Assembly: GCA_002205965.3 (NCBI GenBank)
Contig: NADL03000460.1
Coordinates: 202,410-266,409, forward strand
Direction: 5' to 3'
Length of the DNA stretch: 64,000 nucleotides
Source of the DNA: Kappaphycus alvarezii
Lineage: Eukaryota; Rhodophyta; Florideophyceae; Gigartinales; Solieriaceae
Part shown: positions 32,231-43,200 of the stretch, in pieces
How the letters are laid out: each line of letters opens with the position of its first letter
Numbering within the stretch: the first letter of the stretch is position 1
Notes under the pieces: generated by a model
What the model was told of the DNA's origin: nothing
Seen by the model: the letters and a program-made list of their open reading frames with translations, nothing else
Databases searched by the model: none
Made by a program: the position numbers and the translations under genes

Positions 32231-33686
32231 AATAAAAATTTTGGATGATGGAAAATATTATTGCAAGGCTCGAATTGCTCCGCATGGAAATGAGGACAAG
32301 GAGAAAAATAATTTGAGAACTGATTCGGAATCTTGTTCTCCGATGGCAATTAGAATTCTCTTATCAATTGCTACAATTTTTAAATGGAATTTATCAAAGG
32401 TTGATGTGAAGTCTGCATTTTTACAATCTGGATCAGCATTACGAGATGTTTATGTGAGACCTCCTCGGGAATGCTCTGAAAAATCCTTCTATTGGTTATT
32501 ACTGTCTGCTTCATATGGGTTAGTCAACGCGAATGCAAAATGGCAAATACACTCTGATAATACTTTCTTTGACCTCAGATTGAAATCAGTCGTTTATATC
32601 CCCAATTATTTTTCATGAGTTTAAAAGGATCCTTAATTCTGCTTGTTGTTAAATTGGTCGATGATATACTTATTACTGGACAAAAAAAATTAAGAAGCAA
32701 TTTATCCAAGATCTTGGGAAAGTATATAAGCTTGGTACAATCGTACATAGTCCTGGATCTTTTTATTTCAATGGAGTTAAAATCATGCAGTTTGATGACT
32801 ATAAAATTAATGTCTCAGCTGATGATAAGCTAAATGGACTGGAACCCCATTCAATATCAAGAAATCGTCGAAAACAACCTGATGAAGAAATGAACTCATT
32901 TGAAAACTTTGCTTTTAATTCGTTAAACGGATCAATTGTCTATTTGGGTATGGTTGCATCTCCAGTGTCTGCCTTTACAGCAAGTTATTTACAACAGAAA
33001 AGGTCAAATCCGTTGGTTCGTGATTTATCTATCCAATCTTCTATGCTTCGGAATTTAAAATCTTTTGGTTCTACAAGCACGTATCGGCGCCCGGAAGTTT
33101 CTGGAAATTTCAATTTATCAGTTGTTTTTTTTCTGATGCAGGAAAACCAGCCGGATCGACAAATGCGCAACTTGGATGTATTGGTGGGTTGCTAATTGGC
33201 TCCTTAAATTGTAATTCAATATTTCATACAATTTATTGGCATTCACATCTATCTCGGCGTCCTGTTAAATCTATTGCATCTGGTGAAATATTGGCTGCTG
33301 GTGAAGCTATCGAGGAAGGAAAAATTATTGCAGCAGCATACAGTACACTTCTAAATATCAATATTCCTCTTCATGTTGCTGTTGATTCAAAAGATCTATT
33401 CAGCTCTCTATCTACTTGTCGTGTGCCTGAAGATAAATCTATTAGAGCGGATGTTCAATTAATTCGATATAATTTCGAAACGAACAAAATCAAGAAAATG
33501 CTATGGATACCTGGTTCAATTAATCCTTCCGACCCGCTCACAAAAAAGGACAGTCCTGTATCTGACATGCTCAAGCTCCTTTTATTTGATGGATCTATAC
33601 CTATGGATATGAGTAATATTTTATCTCAGGCTATCTCAGTCAACAGGATAAATTTAATTCAATATTTCAAAGGGATAGTAGTGTGA
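32231..33686 (+). pseudogene. Cop5 reverse transcriptase and RNase H
   Basis: RT: KYYCKARIAPHGNEDKEKNN, CSPMAIRILLSIATIFKWNL, LSKVDVKSAFLQSG (Asp), SASYGLVNANAKWQI, VVKLVDDILITGQKK (LVDD). RNase H: GSIVYLGMVASPVSAFTASY, SLNCNSIFHTIYWHSHLSRR, SIASGEILAAGEAIEEGKII (Glu), LHVAVDSKDLFSSLS (Asp) and LWIPGSINPSDPLTKK. Frame changes occur near 32618, 32790 and 33190. The last frame ends at 33686, overlapping the 3' LTR start. Confidence 0.85.
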
Positions 33687-34236
33687 AAATTGACCAAATA
33701 TTTTAATCTCTATCCCGGTGTCCTACATTGATGCTGAATTGTGGAGCAATATTTTTATTGAGGCCCACAATTTATATTTATTATGAATCATCAAGGAATA
33801 ATTTTATCTATTTTACACTGGCACTATTTTATGCTGAATTCAGTTTGAAATACTTTTTATGTCCTACAGTTGGGTTTTTATATTATACAGGCTATAATTA
33901 TTACATTTATGCTACCAACAAATTATTATCTGGATGATTGCTTACCTGGAAAATACTGCAATAATTATTGCTGAGCCTGAATTATGTCTGCCAAAATTAT
34001 TGAACAGCTCACCTGATTTTTGTAGCAGGTTCACCCTGGTGTAGAGTATAAGTAGTCTAGGTTGTTAGAAATATTTTTTACATCCTCGGGTTATCGAAAT
34101 ATCCCCCTCGATCAGATATTATTAAATTTGGTTTTCTATTCATTATTCATTCTAAGTCCGATTGTGGCATTTATTTATTTATTAAAGTTGGAACTATTTA
34201 TTATTATTTGGATCTACCTATCCCAATTATTTTGCA
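33682..34236 (+). repeat. Cop5 3' LTR
   Basis: TGTGAAAATTGACCAAAT to CAATTATTTTGCA, 555 bp, preceded by the purine-rich TTTCAAAGGGATAGTAG and followed by the target duplication CGTAC. Confidence 0.95.
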
Positions 34237-34241
34237 CGTAC

Positions 34242-35020
34242 ACATCAAAGGCACAGACAATTTCTGGGCCGACCTGCTCGGACGTTGGTCTGCTCAGCCG
34301 CCAGCGATTCGACGACTTGTCAACATTCCAGCTCTTTCCTCTTCCTCTGCTGACGGCTTTGAATGGCCGACGCTCGACGAGTTGTACAAAAAGCGACAAG
34401 AAACGCCGAAAACATCCCTTTCTGCTCATCTGGTGGCCGACAACGCCGATGGTTTGCTCAAAAACAAATTTGGTGCTGTCTGGATCCCAGCGACGCTGTA
34501 CAGCTGCAGCTGTGCCTTTGTGTCATCGCACATACTGGTCCAGCTGGACAGCGTGCGAAGTCAGCAACACTGCAGGCTTTGCAAGCTTCCTTCACATGGG
34601 ATAAAATGGAGGAAGACATCAATAAGTTCGTTCGCGCATTCATTCAATGCTTCTCCACCCAAAGAGGAGAGAGAATGCCGCGCCTGTTTGGCCCATCTTT
34701 CTACGGTATGAAGCCAAACGACCTGCTGCAATTTGATTACTTGCAGCTTGGGCCGAGCAACATCGGTGCGAAATACGACCTCATGCTACGTGATGATCAC
34801 AGCAGCTACTGCTGTTTTTTGCTTTTCCGGACACGCTCGCCGAAAACGCCGCTACTACCATTATCTACTGGTGTGCAGCTTTTGGCGTACCGAATGCGCT
34901 CATATCCGCAATGAGACAATTCGCCTGATAAGTAAAGGACTCAAAGTACCGCATTATTTTACTTTTCCATGCTGCCCTTGGTCTAACGGAGCAGTTGATC
35001 GTTTGGGAAAAGAGCTCATA
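34242..35020 (+). pseudogene. Gyp2 RNase H end and integrase N-terminal half
   Basis: Resumes from Cop5 with HIKGTDNFWADLLGRWSAQP, the end of RNase H. In another frame: CLCVIAHTGPAGQRAKSATL and FTWDKMEEDINKFVRAFIQC (zinc finger; the first Cys of the HHCC pair is in FIQC), LLQFDYLQLG (first Asp). Then, after a deletion that removes the second Asp, NETIRLISKGLKVPHYF and CCPWSNGAVDRLGKEL (Glu changed to Asp at VDRL). It ends at the TCATA target duplication (35016-35020) of the solo LTR. Confidence 0.82.
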
Positions 35021-35606
35021 TACAAAATAATTGGGATAGATAGATCCAAAAAATAAATAGTTCCAACTTGAATAAATAAATAAATGCCACAATTGGACTT
35101 CGAATGAATAATGAACAGAAAACCAAATTTTATGATATCTGATCGAGGGGAATATTTCGATATCCCGAGGATGTAAAAATATTTCTAACAACCTAGACTA
35201 CTTATACTATACACCAGGGTGAACCTGCTACAAAAATCAGGTGAGCCGTTCAATAATTTTGGCAGACATAATTCAGGCTCAGCAATAATTATTGCAGTAT
35301 TTTCCAGGTAAGCAATCATCCAGATAATAATTTGTTGGCAGCATAAATGCAATAATTATAGCCTGTATAATATAAAAACCCAACTGTAGCACATAAAAAT
35401 TAGTACACACTGAATTCAGCATAAAATAGGGCCAGTGTAAAATAGATAAAATTATTCCTTGATGATTCACAATAAATATAAATTGTGGCCTCAATAAAAT
35501 ATTGCTCAACAATCCAGCATACTGTAGGGCACCAGGATGGTGGTGGTAAATCTTTATTGGTTGTACAATGTCACACAGAAGCGTGTGGAGGGTATTCATA
35601 AATTAA

Positions 35607-37011
35607 CTACGGATGCGGGCGGCGGGTAGAAACCTGTCGCGCCTGTATTATTTGGAGACTAAATGCAAAACGGGTAACGAAGTCGCGGAGCTCCTGTTGA
35701 GGGGAGGAACCGCGACGGGAAGCAGCGATGGAAGCAAGGCGGCGGAAAAAACCCTTACCGTCTTCGCCCAAGGCGCCATAGATATCAATCCCGACGGGGG
35801 AGAGGAGGATATCGTTTTGGTTGCAGTAAGTGCCGTAATGACGATGTTTCTCGCTCTCTGCGAGTGTTGCGGCAGCGCCTGCGGTAACCATACTTGGCGA
35901 AATGTGGCTGCGTGCGGAGGGGTGGGCAACAGTAACGTCGACGGCGATATCAGCACTGTGAAGCCCATATGCAGCGGGTATGTAAATGTCCATTCGTAGC
36001 GCGGGGGACTCCGAATGCCCAGATAGGTTGGGAACCTGGTAGAGGAGCGGATGTTCGACGAGGGCGACGATCCCAACTTTCTTGCAGTAGCGGGCAAGAA
36101 CGTTGCGAAGGATGTGATGACGACGAGTCATTCCGTCTTCGTATTTGCAGGTCAACGCGTGTTGACCACTTGGATCTAAGACGGGTGCGATGTCGGCCGA
36201 GCGGCGGGAGCAGACCGGACAGCAAGTAGATCCAGGGAATAGCGCGATGCCGAGACGTAGAGCCAGAGCGACTTTCCACGTAGAAGAGGACATGTACGTA
36301 CCGCGGTGGGGGTGAGGAAGCGAAGAGAAAACAGACGAGGCGGAGGACGTGCGCACGGAGAGGAGCCGTGCTCGGTCGTGGGCTGCCGCGGACGTGAACA
36401 ACCTATCGGACTTCGATAGCATGAGTTCAGTTGTGATCGCAGACTGGGGCCTTTCGCCGGGGACCGGCGATGAACAACGCTCGAAAAGAGCCGTAGCTGT
36501 AAGCGACGAAGACAGCTGCGGGTGGTGGGAGGATAAGAGCGAGATGGCGGACCAAGGGATCTCTTCCAAGTGGCGGTCCTGGGAAGAGTGAGCAGGTCGG
36601 AGATAAGTCAAAAGAATCAATTACAGATGCTGCGTAAGCAGCCTCGGTAATGTCTGAAGTTTGCAGGAGACCTAGACCGCCCATGGAGAAGGGGAGAGAG
36701 GCTTGGAAGCAGGCTCGTTCTGGACAGGGCAGCTGCAATTGGTGGAACGCTTCCCTCTGCTTCTGATCCAAGCTAGCGGCGAGTACCGCAGATTGATTGG
36801 AGGGAAGCGTACGTAGCAAGTGCATGACCTTGGAGGCGTTCGCGCAGAAGCGGTGTAAGTGGAAAGCCAATTGAGCATCATCCAAGTCTCGAAGGGATTG
36901 GAAGATGCGGTCAACTGCGTTTTGGCGGCCTGCGAAAAATTGGGAAACAAAAAGGTCCGAGCCAATCGGGGATCCCAGCACGATGAAACCAGGGGGGTTG
37001 AAAAGGGGCAA
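35607..37011 (-). pseudogene. LineA C-terminal region: thumb, cysteine finger and restriction-like endonuclease
   Basis: Two overlapping frames. 37011-36427 carries FSMGGLGLLQTSDITEAAYA, the conserved segment after RT. 36620-35607 carries LGIALFPGSTCCPVCSRRSA with QHALTCKYEDGMTRRHHILR (CCHC finger followed by R-H-x), then LRMDIYIPAAYGLHSADIAV and DVTVAHPSARSH, the R-x-D...DVTV signature of the restriction-like endonuclease that nicks the target DNA. A frameshift near 36450-36620 separates them. Confidence 0.85.
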
Positions 37012-38465
37012 GGAAGTGCCAAAGGGGAGTGGGAAGGGGAGAAGCCGTAAACTTGGGTCTTGGCAAGGTTGAGCTGGAACCCTAGTGGACCTCCTTCAAG
37101 CTGGATGAAACGGATGGCAGCGGCGGCTTGGGACCGAGGAAGAACAATGTTACCGTCATCTGCGTACCAAGCGTTCAGGGCAGGTGAGAACTCCTCCTGT
37201 AACGATAGCAAGAGAGGATGGAGAGCTAGGGCAAAGAGCAAGGGACCGAGGCGATCACCTTGCTGGGTGCCCTCTGAACTACGGACATAGTAGGGTCCGA
37301 AAGCAAGCTCTGTAGGAGCATCGTAACAAGAGTGTACCCACCGTGCGAGGCCTGGGGCATGTGTCTGTACGGCTTCCAGAATGCGCTGGCGGGAGATGCA
37401 ATTGAAAGCGTTGCGAGCATCGATCTGGACCAAGACGTGATCGTGGAACTCGGATCTCTGGGAAAGACGACGCACAGAATGAATTATTGCATCGGTGCCG
37501 TTCTTGACGCCTACCCCGACCTGATGGGGCAGACGGTAGGAGCGGATGGCGGGGGTGGCTTTGTGTGCCGCGAGCCTAGAAATTAGGCGTCGGTAGAGAA
37601 GCCCAACCGCGATCGGACGGATTCCCCCGTTTGGCTTCGGCAGCGCAGTGAGACGGCCTCCGCAGAAATACGGGCGGCACGCGGCCGGCAGATCGCCGTT
37701 CAAACAGAGGTTGAGGAACTTTGTCAGGGCATGTAGGCAATCCCTCCCGGGCGTGACCCCACCTGCCGGGCGAAGCAGCATTCGCAGGAACACTGGGGAT
37801 AGACCATCGGCCCCAGGAGCGGTTGAAGGATCTCGGCTGTGAATGGCACGGCGGACATCCGAGACCGAGAACTTTAGCGCCGGAGGCAAACCGTGAGGGG
37901 CATGGGAGTGATTGGAATGGGGGGCGGGGGATGAAGTGAAGCCAAGGATTGAAAGGTAGCTTCGCTGGGGGGAGTGGGGGATCGACTTGGAGAAGGGCTG
38001 CTGTGGCCGGGAAGGGCTACCCCGGGAGAGGAAGCGGCGGCATCTGCGAAGGGCCGTGTCAGGGCGGGCGAGGGTGGGAGGGGATGGAATCGGAGAGGGG
38101 AGGGCGGAGATGAACAACGAGGAGGCCTCGTCGAAGAGGTCATCATAGAGGCGGCTAGAGGCCATGCGGATGCGGTCAACAAGGCTGGAGCAATTTTCCC
38201 TGTGGCGGCGGCCAAGAGCGCGGGGGCGGTTGTGTCGGAAAACCAACTTCGGGATGGCAAGAAGTTCCAGAAGGGCTCGAGTCCTGTGCTCTGGCGATGG
38301 AGCAGATACAACGCGGTACAAGGCAGCAAAGTATAAGTCGTAAGCCGCGGCTTGGACTGGGCGAGGAATGAAGGAGAGAACAGGGAAGGGGGCGGAGAGG
38401 AGGGGGCGGAAGGTGAGGGGTGACTGGGATGGTCCTGAAACTAGATTCACAGCTGGGAGATTCAT
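37012..38465 (-). pseudogene. LineA reverse transcriptase
   Basis: One open frame. Visible: FSVSDVRRAIHSRDPSTAPG, GRLTALPKPNGGIRPIAVGL, GVGVKNGTDAIIHSVRRLSQ, LVQIDARNAFNCISRQRILE (Asp), SSEGTQQGDRLGPLLFALAL and LNAWYADDGNIVLPRSQAAA (YADD), then GFQLNLAKTQVYGF. All catalytic residues are present. The enzyme would reverse transcribe element RNA at the nicked chromosomal site. It is joined to the upstream N-terminal domain by a frameshift in the overlap 38176-38465. Confidence 0.92.
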
Positions 38466-39636
38466 GCGTTAGGATCCATGTCGGCATCGGGGGCGGGAAT
38501 GTGTTCAAGGAGACCATAGGGGTTGGTGTCTGCTGGTGTAGTAGGGAGCGGAGGGATGGGAGATTGGGCATTGGGGGTACTGACCGTAATCCAGCCATCC
38601 GTTTGAGGCGGAACAGGGGCATTCTGGGTACGGCGGCATTTGAATCCACCTGCCGCTGCTGGTGGGGAGGCAGAGGGACTGCTCCAGGGAAATCAGGGAG
38701 GCCGGACAGTTTGGCAAGTATTCTCGTATCGATATCCCGGAGAGCGGTGGCGAAGGATCGAGCAGGAGACCATTTGCATTTGTCGTCTTCCAAGCGAGAG
38801 ATTTCGGAACGCAGACCTTGCCATACTGCAACGAGGTCATCAGCCGAGAGATCATTTTCTAGATCCATTATGCCGGAGACGGTAAGAGTTGGTGCGTCAA
38901 AATTGTCAGAATGCTGCGCTAGGGTGCGATAAGAGTCGTATGCAGCGTTGACCGTCGCTAAGTCGGGCTCCGCCGCACAGATGTAGACGTGGTTCGGATC
39001 GGCGGATTGGATGATGGAGCAGGAACCAGGGAACCCACCGGCAGAGATGGCGGCGCGAAACTGGGATGGGTTGTGAATCTGGAAGGTCGACGGAACAGAC
39101 ACGCGAACGAAACGCTTCTGATTACCTCCGAAAAGGCCGCGGGTGGCATTACGGACAGTGCCTGCAAACTTACGGGCTAGGCGGGCGTCGTCGAGATCGC
39201 GGTGCTCAGTCAAGCCTCGACGACCGAGGGGGGGACGGCGGCGAATGGGGAGGGGCCGCCCCGGGGCTTGGGCCGCTGGAGCTTTGACCGCTCGCAGATA
39301 CGGGGACGGTGCTGTGGCCGCAGGATCGTCGTCAGGTGAGTTGGCGTCGGAAGCGGAAGGAGAACGGGGTGCGGAAACGTCAACGCCGACAAGCGCGTTA
39401 AGAATGTTCAGGACAGACCTAAACTGCGGGTTGTTCTGGAAGGACGGCTTAAGCGCATTGAACGTGGAGGTTTGCAGGGCGGATGCGAGGAAATGATCGG
39501 TTGATGCGGGGTCAGCAAGGTTCACAGCTCCGTCAAGCAGTGAAGCGGATATGACCAAGAAATCCAGCGCGGCATGTGAAAGAGCAACGACGGGGTTGCT
39601 GAGGGTGGCAGCGGGACAGTTTGTTTTCGGCGCCAT
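38466..39636 (-). pseudogene. LineA N-terminal domain
   Basis: ATG at 39636 opens MAPKTNCPAATLSNPVVALS, followed by about 390 residues up to the point where the frame should pass into RT. An arginine/proline-rich segment (RPLPIRRRPPLGRRG) and a folded-looking region (RFVRVSVPSTFQIHNPSQFR, HVYICAAEPDLATVNAAYDS) are visible. No Cys2His2 finger of the R2 kind is seen. I do not recognise the domain. By position it should bind RNA or target DNA. The original protein was probably one ORF with RT. Confidence 0.7.
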
Positions 39637-40015
39637 ATAGAGTGGTGTGACGAGGGCTTGCCCCAGGACAGACGGAGAAAGGGACCGAAAGGGCGGGACT
39701 GCAGGTGCAGGCGCGAGATCACTCGGGTAGTCGGGAGATCACAGACACGAAATAGTGTTACCCTGGGGAGGAAATACTTGAAAAACAAAAAGAGAAAGCA
39801 ACAAAAACAGAAAGGATGAACGCGTTTCGCTAGAAGGAACCCGCGAGCGCTGGTGCGAGACGCACGCGGTGGCGGTCAGTGCGGCGGAGATGACAATGGG
39901 GAAGGGGGATAGAGGCGACAGAGTTGTGCAACAATATCGGAGAGTTCAGAAAGACTTGTAATGCAGTAGCGCGCGGTGCCAGGATAGAGATTAAAATATT
40001 TGGTCAATTTTCACA

Positions 40016-40050
40016 TCATACGCATCTCAAGAGCCTTAATCGCGGGACTG
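40016..40050 (+). pseudogene. Gyp2 integrase fragment between two solo LTRs
   Basis: After the TCATA duplication the plus strand continues the Gyp2 frame: RLGKEL joins RISRALIAGL. The frame runs to the GACTG flank of the next insertion. Confidence 0.7.
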
Positions 40051-40600
40051 TGTAGAAATGGGAATAGGTTATTGTCACGATAAAGGGGAAAGTTGAAAGT
40101 AGGATGAAGTTGGAAAGGGCAAAGCTTGAATAGTTGAACGGTTGACGAGTCCGATGCCCCATTCATCAGATTCTACTCCAACTAAACGACTTATATAGAC
40201 AACAGTTCGATAAACCTACCAAACTCGAACTAGAACATCCTGAGCTCCCAAAAGGTTGGAAGTCAGCTCAAGAATCCAGAAACTTCCGAATCCACCCACA
40301 AAACTATCCTGTGAGCTTCCACGTTAACATCAAATAGACTAACCGTCTCAATTCATACTTAAGAGACGTCTCACATGAGCTAATGTAATTACTTAATCAC
40401 ATATTCTCCAACACGTATAAGACAGAGACAAAACCACGTTTCAACTGGGAACATCTCAGTCTTCCTCAGGACGCGAATTTCGCATCCTGGACACGTCCTG
40501 TGCGCAACCTGAGTGCGTTCTGGACTCAACATGGAGCCATCCTACAAGTACTTATGTAATTTCTAATCTGAAAATCAGTCAGAAAATACTCGTATCAACA
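40051..40600. repeat. Probable solo LTR, family not otherwise seen here
   Basis: TGTAGAAATGGG to CTCGTATCAACA, a 550-bp TG...CA segment without coding sequence, flanked by GACTG (40046-40050) and AACTG (40601-40605), four of five bases matching. Removing it together with one flank keeps the Gyp2 frame open (ALIAGL followed by LKLI). No second copy exists in the window, so the LTR nature is inferred from ends, flanks and frame. A TATA-like TTATATAG lies near 40191. Confidence 0.6.
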
Positions 40601-41231
40601 AACTGCTGAAGTTGATTAGCAGAAAATTTCCGATGGCTTCTTTCTTCCTTGCTCCATAACGTCTTCGACTTGAAAGGTAGTTGGTGTACAACACGCGGCT
40701 CTGACTTTTTCATGGGTTTTATGATCAACTCCCTACATTGTTCTGCAATTCCTTTGGGCACGCATCACGCTCATTACCTCTATCTCCACCCAAGGTACGG
40801 AAGTTCTCTACCACTCTGTCTATCCACCCCCCGTCGGAGCCTTGCCACAGCTCTCGAGGGATTTCTCACCCGGATCGGCCCGTTCCCACACCTTGGTCAC
40901 GCTGCCCTACCTCCAGCTCAAATCGAGATCGATCGTACCGGCGTGATCTCCCAGGAGATCATTAAAATTTTCGAAATTTTTGGCTGAGATAACCGTTCGA
41001 AAAATCAAGTTTGCACGCCGTAACATTGCTGGCACCAAATCGTCGATTGGAGACTGCTTCCCCCATTATAAGAATACTCGTTTAACGAACCCGCGGTTCA
41101 GAGGCTGTTTGTTGGCACTGGAGGGTCATTGCGGACTATAATAACGAAGACGGTCGGCTGGCTGTCTGGTTAGGAGGTATAGTCATTCGCAGCCCGATCA
41201 GAGAGGAAAAGCAGCAATTAATCGCGGAAAG
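40601..41231 (+). other. Short Gyp2 remnant then probable LineB 5' region
   Basis: 40601-40617 continues the Gyp2 frame (LKLI). The exact LineB start lies somewhere before the LineB frame at 41232 and is not resolved. 40640-40990 contains weakly open frames on the plus strand, with a stretch near 40630-40720 faintly like an integrase C-terminus (W..LL....N). I see no confident gene here. Confidence 0.4.
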
Positions 41232-41261
41232 TTGGCGGAGGAACAGTTTTTAATCGCTGGC

Positions 41262-42616
41262 ATGGATCACGTTGTCCTGGAGCACATTCCTTTGGAGGAG
41301 GTCGACTTCATTACACCGGTACCGGTTTCAGATGACCCAGCTCCCGCACCTCCAAACCAGAGGCCCGACATCGCGTCTCAAACCCCCGATCTTTCTGAAC
41401 AGTCTCTGCCATCTCTAAAAGAGATCTTCACAACTCACACCCCAGTCATGTCGCATATACCGACCAAGTTCCGTGGTTGTCTAGCAGAGACGTATGCAAA
41501 GTCGATGGACGATGCAGTGAACGCTTGTCTTGCTGATAATTCACGAGCAACTCAGGCGCTCACAAAAATATTTCTGTTCCCAGCAGTAATGCTCACGAAC
41601 ATTCACTCGTCAGATTCCTGCTCCAGTGAATACCGGTGGCACTCTATTACGGACAAAATGAGGGAAAGAATAGATTTATGGAACGCGGGGCACTTCAGAA
41701 CACTATGGGCGCAAGCACTCGACCAGCCCAAACACCGCACCGCACGAGCTCGGTCCACTTCGGACCAGCAACAGGCCAATGTAAAACGGGCGACAAAACT
41801 GGCCAAAGAAGGTGCATACGGAAAGGCTGCACAAGCTTTGCGCTCGCTAGGTGTTCTACCAGCTACCAGTGATGTAATCGATGCCCTTATCGATAAACAT
41901 CCCCAGCAGGCCCCCGATGAAACAACTCCAGTCAGGGGAACATCTTCTACCAACTACAGTTTCCGACGGCTCACTGAAGACGAAGTCCTTGGCGCTATCA
42001 GGGCTTTTAAACCAGGATCCTCTCCCGGAGGCTCAGGTCTAAAGCCTTGCCACCTGGTAGAATTGCTAAGATGCCCATCCTCATCGGGTAATTCAGGCTT
42101 TTTGGCAGCTCTTACGAGACTTGTTAATGTTCTAGCAACTGGAAAAGCACCAGCCGTTCTCGCTCCTTGGATCGCTGGTGCTCCACTTACCCCGTTGGCG
42201 AAGAAGGACATGTCGCCCAGGCCAATCGCCGTTGGGGAGACGCTGCGCAGGTTAGTCGGTAGTTGCTTAATGAAGCGAGTGTCCGAGAAGGCGGCAGACT
42301 ACCTCCAACCTCTCCAAGTGGGTATCGCCACAAAGTCGGGTACCGACACAGTCGTGCACGGAATCCGACGAGTCGTCCAGGAGTACGGCAGTAACCCAGC
42401 ATATGGGTTATTGACTGTCGATCTCAAGCACGCTTTTAATATGTGCAGCAGACCCGCTTTTCTGACCACGGTGAGACAGCTGTTCCAGAGTTACATCCTT
42501 AGGTCTCATATTGCTATGCAAACAAGCCCGCATTCCTGTGGATAGGTAGTCACACAATAAGAAGCGTCTGCGGGACCCAACAGGGAGACAATCTTGGAGG
42601 CCTCCTCTTCGACCTG
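41262..42616 (+). pseudogene. LineB N-terminal region and first half of reverse transcriptase
   Basis: First ATG in the frame is at 41262 (MDHVVLEHIPLEEVDFITPV); the frame is open from 41232. RT motifs: YSFRRLTEDEVLGAIRAFKP, APLTPLAKKDMSPRPIAVGE, LQVGIATKSGTDTVVHGIRR, LLTVDLKHAFNMCSRPAFLT (Asp). A frame change near 42540 leads into VCGTQQGDNLGGLLFDLVLH. The upstream 180 residues (region around LSEQSLPSLKEIFTTHTPVM) carry no domain I recognise. Confidence 0.85.
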
Positions 42617-43200
42617 GTGCTGCACCCTATTATCCTCAAAATACAAGAACTCTTCAGTTCAGAGGAAGGGGAGAACAGAGACTTGGAAAAGTTGTTACTC
42701 CAACTGTGGTACCACGATGACGGGTACATTATCGGGCGCCACGACCAACTCGTCAAAGCCATCGAAGTACTTCGCTCCGTGGATGCTGAAAGCCGAGGAC
42801 TGCACTTGTCGCTGCCGAAGTGCACCGTCTGGTGGCCTACAGCCCCTCCAGGGTCAGCACAGAGTCTCTACCCAGACGGGATTAAGCAGGAGTACAGCGA
42901 GGGTACTTCCGTCCTGAACGCCCCCGTCGGTACTAAGGAATACACCACACGGTCCTTTACGAACCATGTCTCATCCCTCAGACCATTCCTCGAGACCATT
43001 GCTGACCTTGAGAATAGGCAAGTGGCATTCCAGCTACTGCGCAACTGTTTTGGCGTTTGCAAAGTAGGCTATTTGTTGCGGGTAGTGCCCCCGTCTTGCA
43101 CTGGAGAAGGAGCGGAAGAGTTCGACAGGATGATGGAGGACTGTGTTCGAAAATTGGCAGGGGAGTACTGGATTCGGAAGTATTCCGAGAACTCCAGCTG
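42617..43200 (+). pseudogene. LineB reverse transcriptase, second half
   Basis: LLLQLWYHDDGYIIGRHDQL carries the catalytic pair as YHDD, then GLHLSLPKCTVWWPTAPPGS. Downstream, PVGTKEYTTRSFTNHVSSLR and FQLLRNCFGVCKVGYLLRVV belong to the thumb region typical of these LINEs. The frame should join that of the endonuclease part near 43100-43200 but is shifted. Confidence 0.85.

Larger units (their letters stand above)
28689..34236 (+). mobile_element. Cop5: Ty1/copia retrotransposon inserted in Gyp2 RNase H
   Basis: LTRs of 553 and 555 bp, target duplication CGTAC (28684-28688 and 34237-34241), and initiator tRNA-Met anticodon-arm primer site. It carries gag, protease, integrase, RT and RNase H on the plus strand, with A/T-rich codon use unlike Gyp2. 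The LTRs differ at a modest number of sites. Genes are frameshifted several times. Removing Cop5 rejoins Gyp2 as SYTCVHIKGTDNFWADLLGR. Confidence 0.95.
35539..39978 (-). mobile_element. LineA: non-LTR retrotransposon with restriction-like endonuclease
   Basis: A minus-strand element of 4,440 bp flanked by CCAGGAT (35532-35538 and 39979-39985; the match may extend to 10 bp with a mismatch). It has a long N-terminal domain, RT, cysteine finger and PD-(D/E)XK-type endonuclease, the plan of early-branching single-ORF LINEs (R2/R4/HERO-like). In sense orientation the 3' end reads CCAATAAAGATTTACCACCACC, with an AATAAA signal and no poly(A) tail. GC content is visibly higher than in its surroundings. 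Confidence 0.9.
35021..40015 (-). repeat. Solo LTR of the Cop5 family, split by LineA
   Basis: 35021-35538 plus 39986-40015 together are the reverse complement of a Cop5 LTR (about 548 bp). The ends are TACAAAATAATTGGG and TCAATTTTCACA. Target duplication TCATA lies at 35016-35020 and 40016-40020. No internal Cop5 sequence is present, so this is a solo LTR left by LTR-LTR recombination. LineA occupies the gap with its own 7-bp duplication. Confidence 0.93.

Noticed and set aside
37974..38336. Long plus-strand open frames across LineA (also 35613-35999, 38420-38932, 39143-39496)
   Set aside because: Shadows of the GC-rich minus-strand LINE coding sequence.
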